From Kineosporia mesophila (GTDB lineage: Bacteria; Actinomycetota; Actinomycetes; Actinomycetales; Kineosporiaceae): a DNA stretch of 48,796 nt. Below, in pieces: positions 14,278-22,881 of this stretch. How positions within the stretch are numbered: the stretch's first letter is position 1; every line of letters begins with the position of its first letter. The notes beneath the pieces are model-generated. The model worked only from the letters and a program-made list of their open reading frames with translations, had not been told where the DNA came from and ran no database searches. Location: positions 1 through 48,796 of the forward strand of contig NZ_JAJOMA010000039.1 in NCBI RefSeq assembly GCF_021129235.1, in the 5' to 3' direction. A program made the position numbers and the translations under genes.

Positions 14278-16023
14278 GTGCCCAGACCGACCAGTGCAGA
14301 TCTGGCCCTCGTCGGCCTGTCCGACGACCCCACCCCCGGCGACACGGCCGAGATCGCCCGTCTGGAGGCCCGCTACCGCGACGTCGGCGACCAGGCCTCG
14401 ACCGCACTGAACTTCGTGCGTAAGGGCGGCGTGCTCGACACGCGCGGCCGCGGGCAGGCCGTCGACGCCCTCAAGGAGCAGGTGTCCAAGCTCGAGGGAT
14501 TCCTCCAGCAGACCGTCGACTCGTTCCAGCAGGCCGCCGACGCCTACCAGGACTACTCCACCAAACTCGACGACGCCCAGGGCAAGCTCGACGAGGCCAT
14601 TGCCGACGCCCGGCCCGTGGCCGGCACCGCCTCCCAGACCGTCGCGCCCCTGGCCACCGACGCCACCGACACCCAGCGCTCCGACGCCCGCCGGCAGCAA
14701 GACCGCATCGACGACGCCAACGAGACCCTGAATGCGGCCAAGCGCAAGGCCGAAGACGCGCGCAACGACCGCGAGAGCGCCCGCCGCGCCTGCGAGAGCG
14801 AACTCGACGAGGCCAAGGACAAGGCCATCGCCGAGCGCAACGTCTTCCAGAAGATCGCGGACTTCTTCGAGGACAACTTCTTCGTCCAGCTCGTCCTGGC
14901 CGCCATCGTCGGCATCATCGCCCTGGTCTTCCCCGTCGCCGGGCTCCTGCTGGGCGGCCTGCTGTTCGTGTTCAACCAGGCCGTGGCGATAGGCGACGGA
15001 GCCTTCAAGACAGGCGACTTCATCACCGGTCTCATCGCCCTGGTACCGGGTGGGGCCCTGATCGGGCGATTCGCCGGCACCCTCTCGAAACTGCCCGGCC
15101 TCCCGCAGATCCTGAACTCCGGCCTGGTCAAGGGTGTGACCAGGTTCAGCGAGAACCTGGGCGGCAAGAACTTCGCCGGCCTCCCCCTCGACAAGGTGGT
15201 CGGGCCATCCGGTGACCTGATCCGGGAATTCGGCAAGGGTGCCACCCTCGAGGTCATCGGCAAGGCCGGCAACGGCGAGGAGATCACCGCCGCGAACATC
15301 CTGGCCCCGACCGCCGTCGGCGCCCTGGGCGCGGTCGGGGCCGGAGGCCTGCTGAAGAAGTTCAACCCGGACAAGACCCCGGCCGCAGCAGGTGCCCCAG
15401 CCGCAGCAGGTGCCCCGGCCGCAGCGGGAACACCCGGCGGGACGGGGACCGGTGACACCAGCCGGCCCGGCAGCCCGGCGCCCAGCACCACGCCCGCCGC
15501 GACCGGTGCGGGCGGTGCGGGTTCCGGGTCCGGTGCGGGCTCCGATACGCGTGCGGGTTCCGATACGCGTGCGGGTTCCGATGATGCAGAGGTTCCGGCT
15601 GCTGCCGGTGGTGCGACCCCTCCGGCTGCTGCGAGCGACGCCGGCAGCGCTGGTGTCCCGGGGAAGTTCGTCCCCGAGCGGTCCGTCCGGGACGAGGTCA
15701 ACGAGCAGCTCGCCAACAACATCTCGCAGTTCGCGGGGGCCTTCACCAAGGTGGGGGTGTCCATGGAGGAGAAGGGCATCACGTTCGAGGAAGCCCTGAA
15801 CGGCGAGGCCGCGAACCTCATCCCCGGCGTGGCCGGTGGCCCGGCGGGCAAGGACCGCTCGGTGAGGAACGTTTTCGGCGAAGCCCCCGCGCCCGACCAC
15901 CAGAACCAGGGCCCGAACTCCGGCGGCGTCCCCCTGGCCCCGCAAAGCTCGAAAAGTCAGCAGCCGGACCCATCAACCCCGGCGTCCCCACCGCAAGAAA
16001 CCCCAGGCCCGGCAACCCAGTAA
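14278..16023 (+). CDS. Candidate type VII-secretion substrate: coiled coil, hydrophobic core, low-complexity tail
   Basis: A 581-residue protein. Residues about 15-195 are helical and coiled-coil-rich (DALKEQVSKLEGFLQQ, KLDDAQGKLDEAIADA), similar in plan to the helical N-domain of LXG/WXG effectors. About 205-265 is strongly hydrophobic (LAAIVGIIALVFPVAGLLLG, then GLIALVPGGALIGRFAG). Residues about 365-460 are an Ala/Gly/Pro/Ser linker with two sets of 18-bp repeats, followed by a small charged helical part and a Pro/Gln end. GTG 14278 has an AGGAGG site. No known toxin domain is recognised. It could be a secreted effector, a membrane-active protein or a structural component. Confidence 0.65.
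   Translation: MPRPTSADLALVGLSDDPTPGDTAEIARLEARYRDVGDQASTALNFVRKGGVLDTRGRGQAVDALKEQVSKLEGFLQQTVDSFQQAADAYQDYSTKLDDAQGKLDEAIADARPVAGTASQTVAPLATDATDTQRSDARRQQDRIDDANETLNAAKRKAEDARNDRESARRACESELDEAKDKAIAERNVFQKIADFFEDNFFVQLVLAAIVGIIALVFPVAGLLLGGLLFVFNQAVAIGDGAFKTGDFITGLIALVPGGALIGRFAGTLSKLPGLPQILNSGLVKGVTRFSENLGGKNFAGLPLDKVVGPSGDLIREFGKGATLEVIGKAGNGEEITAANILAPTAVGALGAVGAGGLLKKFNPDKTPAAAGAPAAAGAPAAAGTPGGTGTGDTSRPGSPAPSTTPAATGAGGAGSGSGAGSDTRAGSDTRAGSDDAEVPAAAGGATPPAAASDAGSAGVPGKFVPERSVRDEVNEQLANNISQFAGAFTKVGVSMEEKGITFEEALNGEAANLIPGVAGGPAGKDRSVRNVFGEAPAPDHQNQGPNSGGVPLAPQSSKSQQPDPSTPASPPQETPGPATQ
15379..15432 (+). repeat. Three 18-bp tandem repeats (PAAAGA unit)
   Basis: Units 15379-15396, 15397-15414 and 15415-15432 differ by few bases and encode PAAAGA, PAAAGA, PAAAGT in the linker of the candidate substrate. 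Confidence 0.8.
15535..15588 (+). repeat. Three 18-bp tandem repeats (AGSDTR unit)
   Basis: Units 15535-15552, 15553-15570 and 15571-15588 encode AGSDTR, AGSDTR and AGSDDA. It is a second, unrelated 18-bp repeat set in the same linker. Confidence 0.8.
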
Positions 16024-16240
16024 CCCAGCCCAGTCACCTCCGGCCTCACCAACACAGGTGACCCCCGACCCAGTCACGCAACAACTGGCCCGGTCGCCGT
16101 CCTCCCCGACTTCGACCACGCCCGACCCCCAGCAGCCCACCCAGTCGCCACCGGCAACACCGACCCCGGCCGCGCCGGGCTCGTCCTCCCCCGGTTCGGA
16201 TCCGGCGCCGGGTACCCCCACCCGATCCGGCGGCGCTTGA
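16022..16240 (+). other. Pro/Ser/Thr-rich continuation in another frame after the substrate gene
   Basis: Directly past the TAA at 16021-16023, the frame shifted by one base stays open to 16240. It encodes a Pro/Ser/Thr/Gln-rich stretch in the same style as the end of the preceding protein (for example PDPQQPTQSPPATPTPAAPG). There is no own ribosome site. It may be the original C-terminal tail disconnected by a small indel, or compositional carry-over. Confidence 0.35.
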
Positions 16241-16292
16241 TGCGATGGACGGCGGCGCGTTCTCGCCAGTCCGGATGCGGGGTTCTTCCGGA

Positions 16293-16745
16293 TCAGACGG
16301 CGTGGCTCATGAAGAGGTATCTACTACCGTCCGCCGCGGTGGCGTGCTCATCGAACGTGTAGCCGATGAATCGGTAGAAGTCCTCGGCCTGCAAACCGAC
16401 GCCGGCCCTGATGCGAGCGGAGCCCGTGCGCTCGCGAAAGTCGATTTCGACATGGCGGACCAGCATCGTGCCGATTCCTCGCCGGGTCTCGGCCGGGTCG
16501 ACGTAGACATGGCGCAGCCTCATGTCCGCCCAGCCGGCGCAACCCACCACTCGATCGTTCTCCGTCGCGACAAAAAGTTGACGGCGTTCGATCAGCATTC
16601 CCAACTCGGCGGGATCGACATCGGCGAGAAGGGTCTGCACCTCGTGGAGGGTGTACCTCTTCGGAGCGTGAACGGAGAAACCATCGTGGCGCAGTTCCAG
16701 CACACGAGCGAGATCGTCCGCGGTCGCAGGCCTGATCTGGATCAT
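16293..16745 (-). CDS. GNAT-family N-acetyltransferase
   Basis: A 150-residue acetyl-CoA-dependent N-acetyltransferase. It begins with IRPATADDLARVLELR and has the acetyl-CoA loop TRRGIGTMLV near residue 90, preceded by HVYVDPAE, and the closing EDFYRFIGYTFDE. The ATG at 16745 starts the conserved first strand. It is a stand-alone gene on the opposite strand to the type VII cassette. The substrate (amine, peptide N-terminus or drug) is not predictable. Confidence 0.9.
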   Translation of the reverse strand: MIQIRPATADDLARVLELRHDGFSVHAPKRYTLHEVQTLLADVDPAELGMLIERRQLFVATENDRVVGCAGWADMRLRHVYVDPAETRRGIGTMLVRHVEIDFRERTGSARIRAGVGLQAEDFYRFIGYTFDEHATAADGSRYLFMSHAV

Positions 16746-16858
16746 CGAACGCTGACTTTGCCCAGCCCGGGGGGCGAGCTGGGTAGTTTCCGATCAGTAC
16801 CAGACCTGCGCGAGCCCCGTGCCCCGGCCCTCGCACCAGCACCCGGCCGCTGACCGGA

Positions 16859-17155
16859 TCAGACGGCCGGGTCGATGACCCCCTTCGTCAGGATGGGGGC
16901 GGCAGCCAGGAAAGGAGCGAGCGCCGTCGGCGCGCCCGGGCCGGCGCGGAACGCCCGGTAAGCCTCGTCGGCCTCCATCGACGCCCAGCGCTCGACCACG
17001 ACCAGGTGCGCGGCATCGGCCTGGTCGACCATCACGTCCACACTCTCGCAGCCGTCGAAAGTCCTTGTCTCTTCGAGGACTTCGTGGACGACGGGCAGCG
17101 CCTGCGCGAGGGTCTCCGGCGTGAGGTTGAATTCGAGCACCGCGATCACGGTCAT
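16859..17155 (-). CDS. Antibiotic-biosynthesis-monooxygenase (ABM) domain protein
   Basis: A 98-residue single-domain protein of the dimeric alpha/beta-barrel ABM type. It starts with IAVLEFNLTPETLAQ, has the VMVDQADAAHLVVVERW strand pair, and ends with helices through FLAAAPIL. Such proteins are cofactor-free monooxygenases, heme-degrading-like or stress proteins; the precise role is open. The ATG at 17155 has a GAGGAA site. It is divergent from the DUF2568 membrane gene across a small AT-rich gap with an operator-like dyad, so the two may be co-regulated. Confidence 0.85.
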   Translation of the reverse strand: MTVIAVLEFNLTPETLAQALPVVHEVLEETRTFDGCESVDVMVDQADAAHLVVVERWASMEADEAYRAFRAGPGAPTALAPFLAAAPILTKGVIDPAV

Positions 17156-17238
17156 GGTTGATTCCTCGCCTCGTCGTTCGGGTGGACACCACAGACGTTA
17201 ATCCTTCGCGTCCTGCCACATCGGGCCGGGATGGGACG

Positions 17239-17281
17239 TTGACCTATCTGGCTAAAGCCATTAGCTTAAAGCTACTAGATA
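17239..17281 (+). promoter_or_regulatory. AT-rich divergent promoter with operator dyads
   Basis: -35-like TTGACC (17239-17244), 17-bp spacer, then TAGCTT. The -10 is part of a perfect dyad TAGCTT-A-AAGCTA (17262-17274); another, GGCT-AA-AGCC, lies at 17250-17259. This is the most AT-rich short patch in the neighbourhood. Placement over the -10 suggests repression, perhaps by a MarR/TetR-type protein, though no such gene is adjacent. Confidence 0.5.
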
Positions 17282-17313
17282 TAGCCGCACCGTGGACGAA
17301 GGCAGGGACCACC

Positions 17314-17715
17314 GTGACCGACACGCACCCCACCACCACGAGCACCCTCCGGGGTCCCGGCCACGACCTCCTGACCGGCGGTCTGCGCTTCCTCAGCGAA
17401 ATCGTCGCCTGGGTGGGCACCCCCTGGGCCCTGTGGTCACACTCCATCCCGCTGGCCGTTCTCGCTCTCGTGCTGCTCATCGTGCCGTCCGCCATTTTCA
17501 GCACCCCGGGTGACCGGCCCGGCGGCGATTCCCCGGTCGCGGTCCACGGCATCGTCACCATCCTTCTGCTGCTGATCCAGCTCGTCGCGGCGACCGCGGC
17601 GGCCTGGGTCCTCTGGCCGGCCCCCGTCGCCATCGCGGTGACCGCCCTGTGCGTCCTCGTGACGATCACCGAGCAACCACGCTGGCACTCGCTGATGAGG
17701 ACGCCCCTGCGCTGA
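17314..17715 (+). CDS. DUF2568 (YrdB-like) membrane protein
   Basis: A 133-residue membrane protein with four hydrophobic helices: residues about 24-40, 46-66, 83-104 and 106-125. The family signature is the RFLSEIVAWVGTPWALW start, in which the charged RF.E pair sits at the first helix, and the closing EQPRWHSLM-like segment. GTG 17314 is preceded by a GCAGGGA site. The function of DUF2568 proteins is unknown. It lies downstream of the AT-rich operator region shared with the divergent ABM gene. Confidence 0.85.
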   Translation: MTDTHPTTTSTLRGPGHDLLTGGLRFLSEIVAWVGTPWALWSHSIPLAVLALVLLIVPSAIFSTPGDRPGGDSPVAVHGIVTILLLLIQLVAATAAAWVLWPAPVAIAVTALCVLVTITEQPRWHSLMRTPLR

Positions 17716-17967
17716 ACGAGGCGCAACGACCACTCCCACCCGGGATCCCGCCGGATGAGGTCACGCCCGGCCGGTCGAACCGGGCCCCGTCATCACCAGG
17801 TCCGGCGCAAGATCCACGGCCTGTCCCTCCAGCGCCGATCATCGAGAACCGCCGCAGCCGCACGCAGATGGATACCCCGATGTGCCCTGCTGATACCGAT
17901 GAGGCCGGTCCCGACGCCGACCGGGTGCGTGAGCCGCCCCGGAACCTCACGGTGACCGGAGACCGCC

Positions 17968-20900
17968 CTACCCCCGCACCGGCACCTGCACACCCAGCAG
18001 GACGCCGTCACCCAGGTGCAGCAGGCCGCGGCCGGGCTGGGGGGCCTGGCCGACCAGGCCCCGGGTCAGCTTCACGCCGATCACCTCGCCGTCGCTGAGA
18101 CCCTGCGGGGACAGCAGCATCCCGGTGCGGTTGCGCTTGGCCTGCCCGACCCATCCGGCAAGACTGAGGCTCAGCGACTCGGCGTTCCCGGCCGCGAGCA
18201 CGCCCCAGCCGTTGCCCTGGGCACCACGGGCCAGCGCGGCCAGGTCGGGGTCGATCTCCGCGTTCATCAGCAGCTCGGCGTCGTCGACCACGATGACGGC
18301 CGTCGGCTCGGGAATGTTGCCCAGCACCTGGCGGAAGGCACCGACGCCGACCTCGGCCTCGGTGATCACGGCCGCGACCCCGGGCCGGCCCGCCAGGTCC
18401 CGCAGCGGCGAGCGCCGCGGGGCGATCACGACCAGGCCACTTCCCGCCGCCAGCAACGATTCCGAGGCGGCCAGCAGGGCGGTGCTGCGGCCGCTGCGGG
18501 GAGGCCCGGCGATCAGGAACGAGGGGACGTCCGAGAGGTCGGGTCCCAGCGCGGTGAGGGTGTCGCCGCCCACCGCCAGCAGCGGACGCATCGAGCCGGG
18601 TGTGTAGGGCAGGAGCACGGCCTCGGCGTAGGTGATGCGGTCGGGCAGGACGTCCAGGCGCAGGGCCCGGCGGGCGCGCGGTACCCCGGCCTCACGCTCG
18701 TGCAGTTCGGCGCCCAGCGAGCGCAGCACCTCGGCCTGGGCCGTGCCGGCCAGGTCGCGGGTGAGGACGGCGATCTGGACCTCGCTGAGGTCGCCGGTGC
18801 GCACGGCCCGGCCGGGGGCGGGGTCTTCGGGGGCCTGGCGGGTCGGGATGCCGACGCTGGAGTAGTCCTGGCGGTCGTTGAGACGCAGGACGAGTTTGTC
18901 CTCGGTGGTGCCGGAGTAGCGGTTGCTGCCGAGCACCTTGTCACCGGCGAGGATCAGGTGGATACCGACGCCGGCGCCGTCGCGCAGCAGACGCAGCAGG
19001 CGCTCGAGGTAGCTGCCGTTGTCGTAGGCCAGGAACTCGCGGTCGAAGACCTCGAACCGGTCGACCATGACGACGATGTGCGGCAGGCGCTGGCCGGGGG
19101 CCTGACCGGCGCGCAGCTCGGTCAGGTCGGCGGTGCCGCGGGCGCCGAGAATGCCCTGGCGGCTGGTGAGTTCGGTGTTCAGGCGGTCGAGGAGACGGCC
19201 CAGGCGCTCGATCTGCTTGCGGTCGACGACGGCGCCGGTGTGCGGCAGGGCGGTCAGGGCGTTGAGGGCGCCGTTGCCGCCGTCGATGCCGTACAGGTGC
19301 AGGTCGTCGGCGCCGTGGGCGGAGGCGAGTGCCGCGGCCAGGGTGCGCAGGGTCTGGGAGCGGCCGCTGCGGGGTGATCCGACCACGTGCAGGTGCCCGG
19401 AGCGGTCGAGGTCGAAGGTGAGGTCGGTGCGGGCCTGTTCGGCGGGCAGGTCGACGATGCCGAAGGGCACGTCGGGGAGAGCGGCGGGGCGTACGGACGC
19501 CTCGGTCGGCGCGGGTGGACGGGTCCAGTCGAGCAGGATGGGCAGCGCGGGCAGCCAGGGGCTGGGCTGGCGCTCGATCCCGGCGTCGCGGGCGGCCCGG
19601 GCCAGGGCCTCGACCAGGACGGCGAGGTCGGTGACGGCCTCGACGTCGCCTCCGCGGGGGCCACGGGGGCGGGCCGGTAGCGGGCCGCCGAGTTCGGCCC
19701 AGGTGACGACCTGTGCCTTCACGGGGGGCGGGGTGTCGGTGCGGATGTCTCCCAGGCCGGCCGGGCGGCGGCCGCCGACGCGGGCGGACTGGAACGGCAG
19801 CAGCACCGAGGGCCCCAGGCGGGCGTACGCGCGTCCGGGGTTGGCCGGTGAGATCTCCCCGGAGGCCGGGCTGTCGATGATGTCGCGGCTCTCGGTGCCG
19901 TCGGTGGTGCGCAGGGCGATGCGCAGGTTGGTGTTGGCACGGATGTCGGGGGTGACGGCGCCGCCGGGACGCTGGGTGGCCAGGACCAGGTGGATGCCCA
20001 GTGACCGGCCGCGCTGGGCGATGTTGACCAGGCCGGAGATGAAGTCGGGCAGTTCCCGGGCCATGGACGCGAACTCGTCGATGACCAGCATCAGCCGGGG
20101 CAGTGCGGGCAGGCGGTCGGCGCCGCGGCTGCGCTTGTCCAGGTAGTCGAGGATGTCCTTGGCCCCGGCCCGGGCCAGGAGGGTCTCGCGGCGGCGCAGT
20201 TCGGCGCCGAGGGAGACCAGGGCGCGCTCGACCAGGTGGGTGTCGAGGTCGGTGACCAGGCCGACGGTGTGGGGCAGGTCGGCGGCCTCGGCGAACGCGC
20301 TGCCGCCCTTGTAGTCGACGAGCACGAAGGTCATCTCGTCGGGCCGGTTGACCACGGCCAGGGTGGCGACGAGGGTCTGCAGGAGCTCGGACTTGCCCGA
20401 GCCGGTGGTGCCGGCGATCAGCGCGTGCGGGCCGTCGCGCACCAGGTCGACGGAGAACGGGCCGTCGTAGCCCGCGCCCAGGGTCGCGACGGTGCTGCGC
20501 CCGCCCAGGCTCCAGCCGGCGACCAGGGCACTGGGTGTGGGCGGCTCGAGTTTCATCAGGTCGAGCAGGCGGACCGCACCGGGCAGGGTGCTCTCGTCGC
20601 TGTCGCCCACGCCCCGCAGCGGGGCCAGGGCCCGGCCCAGGTGCTCGTACCAGGAGTGCTCGGGTGAGTCGGTGCGCACGTTCTCCAGCGCGGCGCCCGG
20701 GCCGGTGCGCAGGCTCAGCGTGTTGCCCCGGCCGTGGAGACCGGTCACCAGCACCGCCCCGCTCTCCTCGGGCAGCAGACGCTCCTCGCGGTCGACGCAG
20801 ATCACGAACACGCCCACCGCCGGGCCCTCACGCAGCAGGGTGATCACGCCGGGCAGGGACCGGGCGCGGCGGGCCTGCTCCAGCACGACCAGGACGTCGG

Positions 20901-22377
20901 GGTAGCCGTTGACCCCGCCGCGGGTCAGGTCGCGGCCCAGGGCGGTGCGGGCGGTGACGATCTGGCCGAGTTCGCCGATGCGCCGGGCCAGCGAGTCGGT
21001 GGAGGTACCCACCAGCGAGTACGCATCTTCCGCCTGGGCCTGGGCGTGCGGCAGCCAGCGGGTCCACGACCAGGTGTGCTCGCCGTCCGGGCCGGCCAGC
21101 ACCACCAGGCGCAGGTCGGTCGGGCCGTGCAGCGAGACCGCCTGCGCCGCCAGCCAGGCCGCGAGCGCGCTGCCGCCCGGGCCGGCGATGCCGACGACCC
21201 CGGCCGGGCGCACGTCGACGCGGACGGGGACCTGGTCGAGGCCGGGCACGGTGGTGCGGCGGTGCTCGTCGAGCGTGGGGTCCTCGACGCTGGTGGCCGA
21301 GGGCAGGTCGGTGGTGCCGACCCGCACGCTCAGGAAGTCGGGGTCGGCCCAGCGGCGTTCCCACAGCCGTTCGGACGGCTGGGCGGCCATGCGCAGCAGC
21401 GAGGCCGGGTCGGGCAGCGACAGGCGCAGGTGGTGCTGCTCGTCGAGGACGGCGGCCTCGATGTCGTCGTTCAGCCGCGCCACCCGGGCCTCGTGCTCGG
21501 CCAGTTCCTGGCGGTACTTCTCCATCGCCTGCCGGCGGCCGCTGAACTGGGTGACGAGGGCACCCAGCGGGGACAGCAGGGCGATGAAGATGAAGGTCCA
21601 CCTACCGGTGACGAGGATCGTGACCAGGGCGCTGCCGGCGGGCAGCAGCAGGATGGGCAGCAGCGGGATCGGGCGCTTGTCGGGCTTCCTGGGCGGCGAC
21701 GGGAGCCGGAACTTCTGGCCGGCCGTCGGCGGCAGGAACCGTGGGGGCCGGTTGAACTCCAGACCCAGACCGTCCTGGGCCGGGGTCAGCGGTGCGGGCA
21801 CCGGCCGGGCGGAGGAGATCTCCAGCAGGCTGTCGCCCACGCCCAGCAGGCTGCCCTCGCGCCAGGGGGTGCTGCCCGGGACGCTCTTGCCGTCGAGCTG
21901 GGCGGCGTCGGCGCGCAGTAGTTCGGCGGTGCCGTCCAGGTGCACGCGCACCTGCGCGGCGAAGGGCGGGGCGCCCTCGCCGGCGGGCAGCCGCACCCGG
22001 CAGGCCGGGTCGCTGCCCAGGTCGTAGTCGCCCGCCGGGAGCCGGAAGACCGTGCCCGCGGACGGTCCGGAGACCACGCGCACCTCGGTGCGGCCCTCCG
22101 GGGAGGGCCCGGCCGGGGCCGGGACCCCCAGCCCGAGGTCGGCGCCGTCGCGGATGCCCGCCCGGCGCAGCGTGTCGTCGGGGGCCAGGGCCTGCGCCCC
22201 GGCGAACAGAGCCGGCTCCCCCGCCCCGCCCGTGTCCCTGCCCTCACCCGAGAAGCCCACGGTGCGTGCCAGTTCTGCGGCCAGGGCCCCGACCCGGGCC
22301 GCGGGGTCGGTCTCGACCACGACGGTGGCGGACACCGCCGGGTCGTACGGGTCGCGAACGCTGACATTCAGTCGCAC
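17968..22377 (-). CDS. EssC/EccC-type type VII secretion ATPase with ubiquitin-like and FHA domains
   Basis: A 1469-residue FtsK/SpoIIIE-family secretion motor. Residues about 1-90 look ubiquitin-like (YukD/EccD-type). About 95-185 is an FHA domain (GDYDLGSDP core). Two close membrane helices lie at about 232-274, then a coiled coil and three ATPase domains. Walker A motifs are GTTGSGKSE near residue 655 (canonical), SPRSGRSQT near 1000 and GPPRSGRST near 1292 (Lys replaced by Arg). Walker B motifs are MLVIDEF, VVMVDRF and VIVVDDAE. Only the first domain seems fit for full ATP hydrolysis, as in known EssC/EccC proteins. It starts with GTG 22377 and lies 84 bp downstream of a WXG100 gene. A single-chain EssC with FHA resembles firmicute and simple actinobacterial systems rather than mycobacterial EccCa/Cb. 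Confidence 0.92.
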   Translation of the reverse strand: MRLNVSVRDPYDPAVSATVVVETDPAARVGALAAELARTVGFSGEGRDTGGAGEPALFAGAQALAPDDTLRRAGIRDGADLGLGVPAPAGPSPEGRTEVRVVSGPSAGTVFRLPAGDYDLGSDPACRVRLPAGEGAPPFAAQVRVHLDGTAELLRADAAQLDGKSVPGSTPWREGSLLGVGDSLLEISSARPVPAPLTPAQDGLGLEFNRPPRFLPPTAGQKFRLPSPPRKPDKRPIPLLPILLLPAGSALVTILVTGRWTFIFIALLSPLGALVTQFSGRRQAMEKYRQELAEHEARVARLNDDIEAAVLDEQHHLRLSLPDPASLLRMAAQPSERLWERRWADPDFLSVRVGTTDLPSATSVEDPTLDEHRRTTVPGLDQVPVRVDVRPAGVVGIAGPGGSALAAWLAAQAVSLHGPTDLRLVVLAGPDGEHTWSWTRWLPHAQAQAEDAYSLVGTSTDSLARRIGELGQIVTARTALGRDLTRGGVNGYPDVLVVLEQARRARSLPGVITLLREGPAVGVFVICVDREERLLPEESGAVLVTGLHGRGNTLSLRTGPGAALENVRTDSPEHSWYEHLGRALAPLRGVGDSDESTLPGAVRLLDLMKLEPPTPSALVAGWSLGGRSTVATLGAGYDGPFSVDLVRDGPHALIAGTTGSGKSELLQTLVATLAVVNRPDEMTFVLVDYKGGSAFAEAADLPHTVGLVTDLDTHLVERALVSLGAELRRRETLLARAGAKDILDYLDKRSRGADRLPALPRLMLVIDEFASMARELPDFISGLVNIAQRGRSLGIHLVLATQRPGGAVTPDIRANTNLRIALRTTDGTESRDIIDSPASGEISPANPGRAYARLGPSVLLPFQSARVGGRRPAGLGDIRTDTPPPVKAQVVTWAELGGPLPARPRGPRGGDVEAVTDLAVLVEALARAARDAGIERQPSPWLPALPILLDWTRPPAPTEASVRPAALPDVPFGIVDLPAEQARTDLTFDLDRSGHLHVVGSPRSGRSQTLRTLAAALASAHGADDLHLYGIDGGNGALNALTALPHTGAVVDRKQIERLGRLLDRLNTELTSRQGILGARGTADLTELRAGQAPGQRLPHIVVMVDRFEVFDREFLAYDNGSYLERLLRLLRDGAGVGIHLILAGDKVLGSNRYSGTTEDKLVLRLNDRQDYSSVGIPTRQAPEDPAPGRAVRTGDLSEVQIAVLTRDLAGTAQAEVLRSLGAELHEREAGVPRARRALRLDVLPDRITYAEAVLLPYTPGSMRPLLAVGGDTLTALGPDLSDVPSFLIAGPPRSGRSTALLAASESLLAAGSGLVVIAPRRSPLRDLAGRPGVAAVITEAEVGVGAFRQVLGNIPEPTAVIVVDDAELLMNAEIDPDLAALARGAQGNGWGVLAAGNAESLSLSLAGWVGQAKRNRTGMLLSPQGLSDGEVIGVKLTRGLVGQAPQPGRGLLHLGDGVLLGVQVPVRG

Positions 22378-22461
22378 GGCACATCGGCTTTCGTCATGGG
22401 TGGGTCCGGTGGCGCGGACGCCGAATGGGGAACTCGGGGGGGCGGGTCGGCAGTGGGCGGG

Positions 22462-22755
22462 TCAGCCCAGGTTCGAGCCGAGCTGGTCGTCGGTCTGGGT
22501 GAAGGCCTCACCGACCGAGCGCACGTACTGCCCGATGCCCTGAAGGCCGGTGTTGACCTGCTCGAAGCCCTTGCCGAACTCGTCGAAGAAGGGCGAGAAC
22601 TTCTGCTGCGCGGCCGGGGTGGAGTACCCGTTGGCGAGCAGGTTCTGGATCTTGCCGCGCACCTCGGTGAGCTTGTCCTGCAACTGCGTGAAGTCGTTCA
22701 GCAGCGCCTGTGAGGTGGCCGCGGTCTCGTCAGAGTTGATCTTGTAATCGGGCAC
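22462..22755 (-). CDS. WXG100-family protein (ESAT-6-like)
   Basis: A 97-residue two-helix protein typical of type VII substrates and partners: helix 1 at about residues 8-42, a turn with NGYSTPAAQQKF in place of the W-x-G loop, and helix 2 at about 52-90. It ends with FTQTD, matching the [YF]xxxD export motif. GTG 22755 has a GAGGAG site 7-8 bases upstream. It directly precedes the EssC-type ATPase gene, the normal order for secretion substrates. The absence of the signature Trp-x-Gly is unusual but is seen in divergent members. Confidence 0.88.
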   Translation of the reverse strand: MPDYKINSDETAATSQALLNDFTQLQDKLTEVRGKIQNLLANGYSTPAAQQKFSPFFDEFGKGFEQVNTGLQGIGQYVRSVGEAFTQTDDQLGSNLG

Positions 22756-22881
22756 GGCGTTATCTCCTCGGCGTTCGGCGGCTCGGTCACGTACGTGTCC
22801 TCAGCCATACGACACGCCGGTTCCCGAAGGTTCAGGTCGCCGGCATCGAACCCTTGACCGGCCGGGTCTCGTACCCCGGGC

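Noticed and set aside
18016-21921. Several long plus-strand frames within the EssC-type gene
   Set aside because: They lack ribosome sites and domains, and mirror the codon pattern of the ATPase gene on the other strand.
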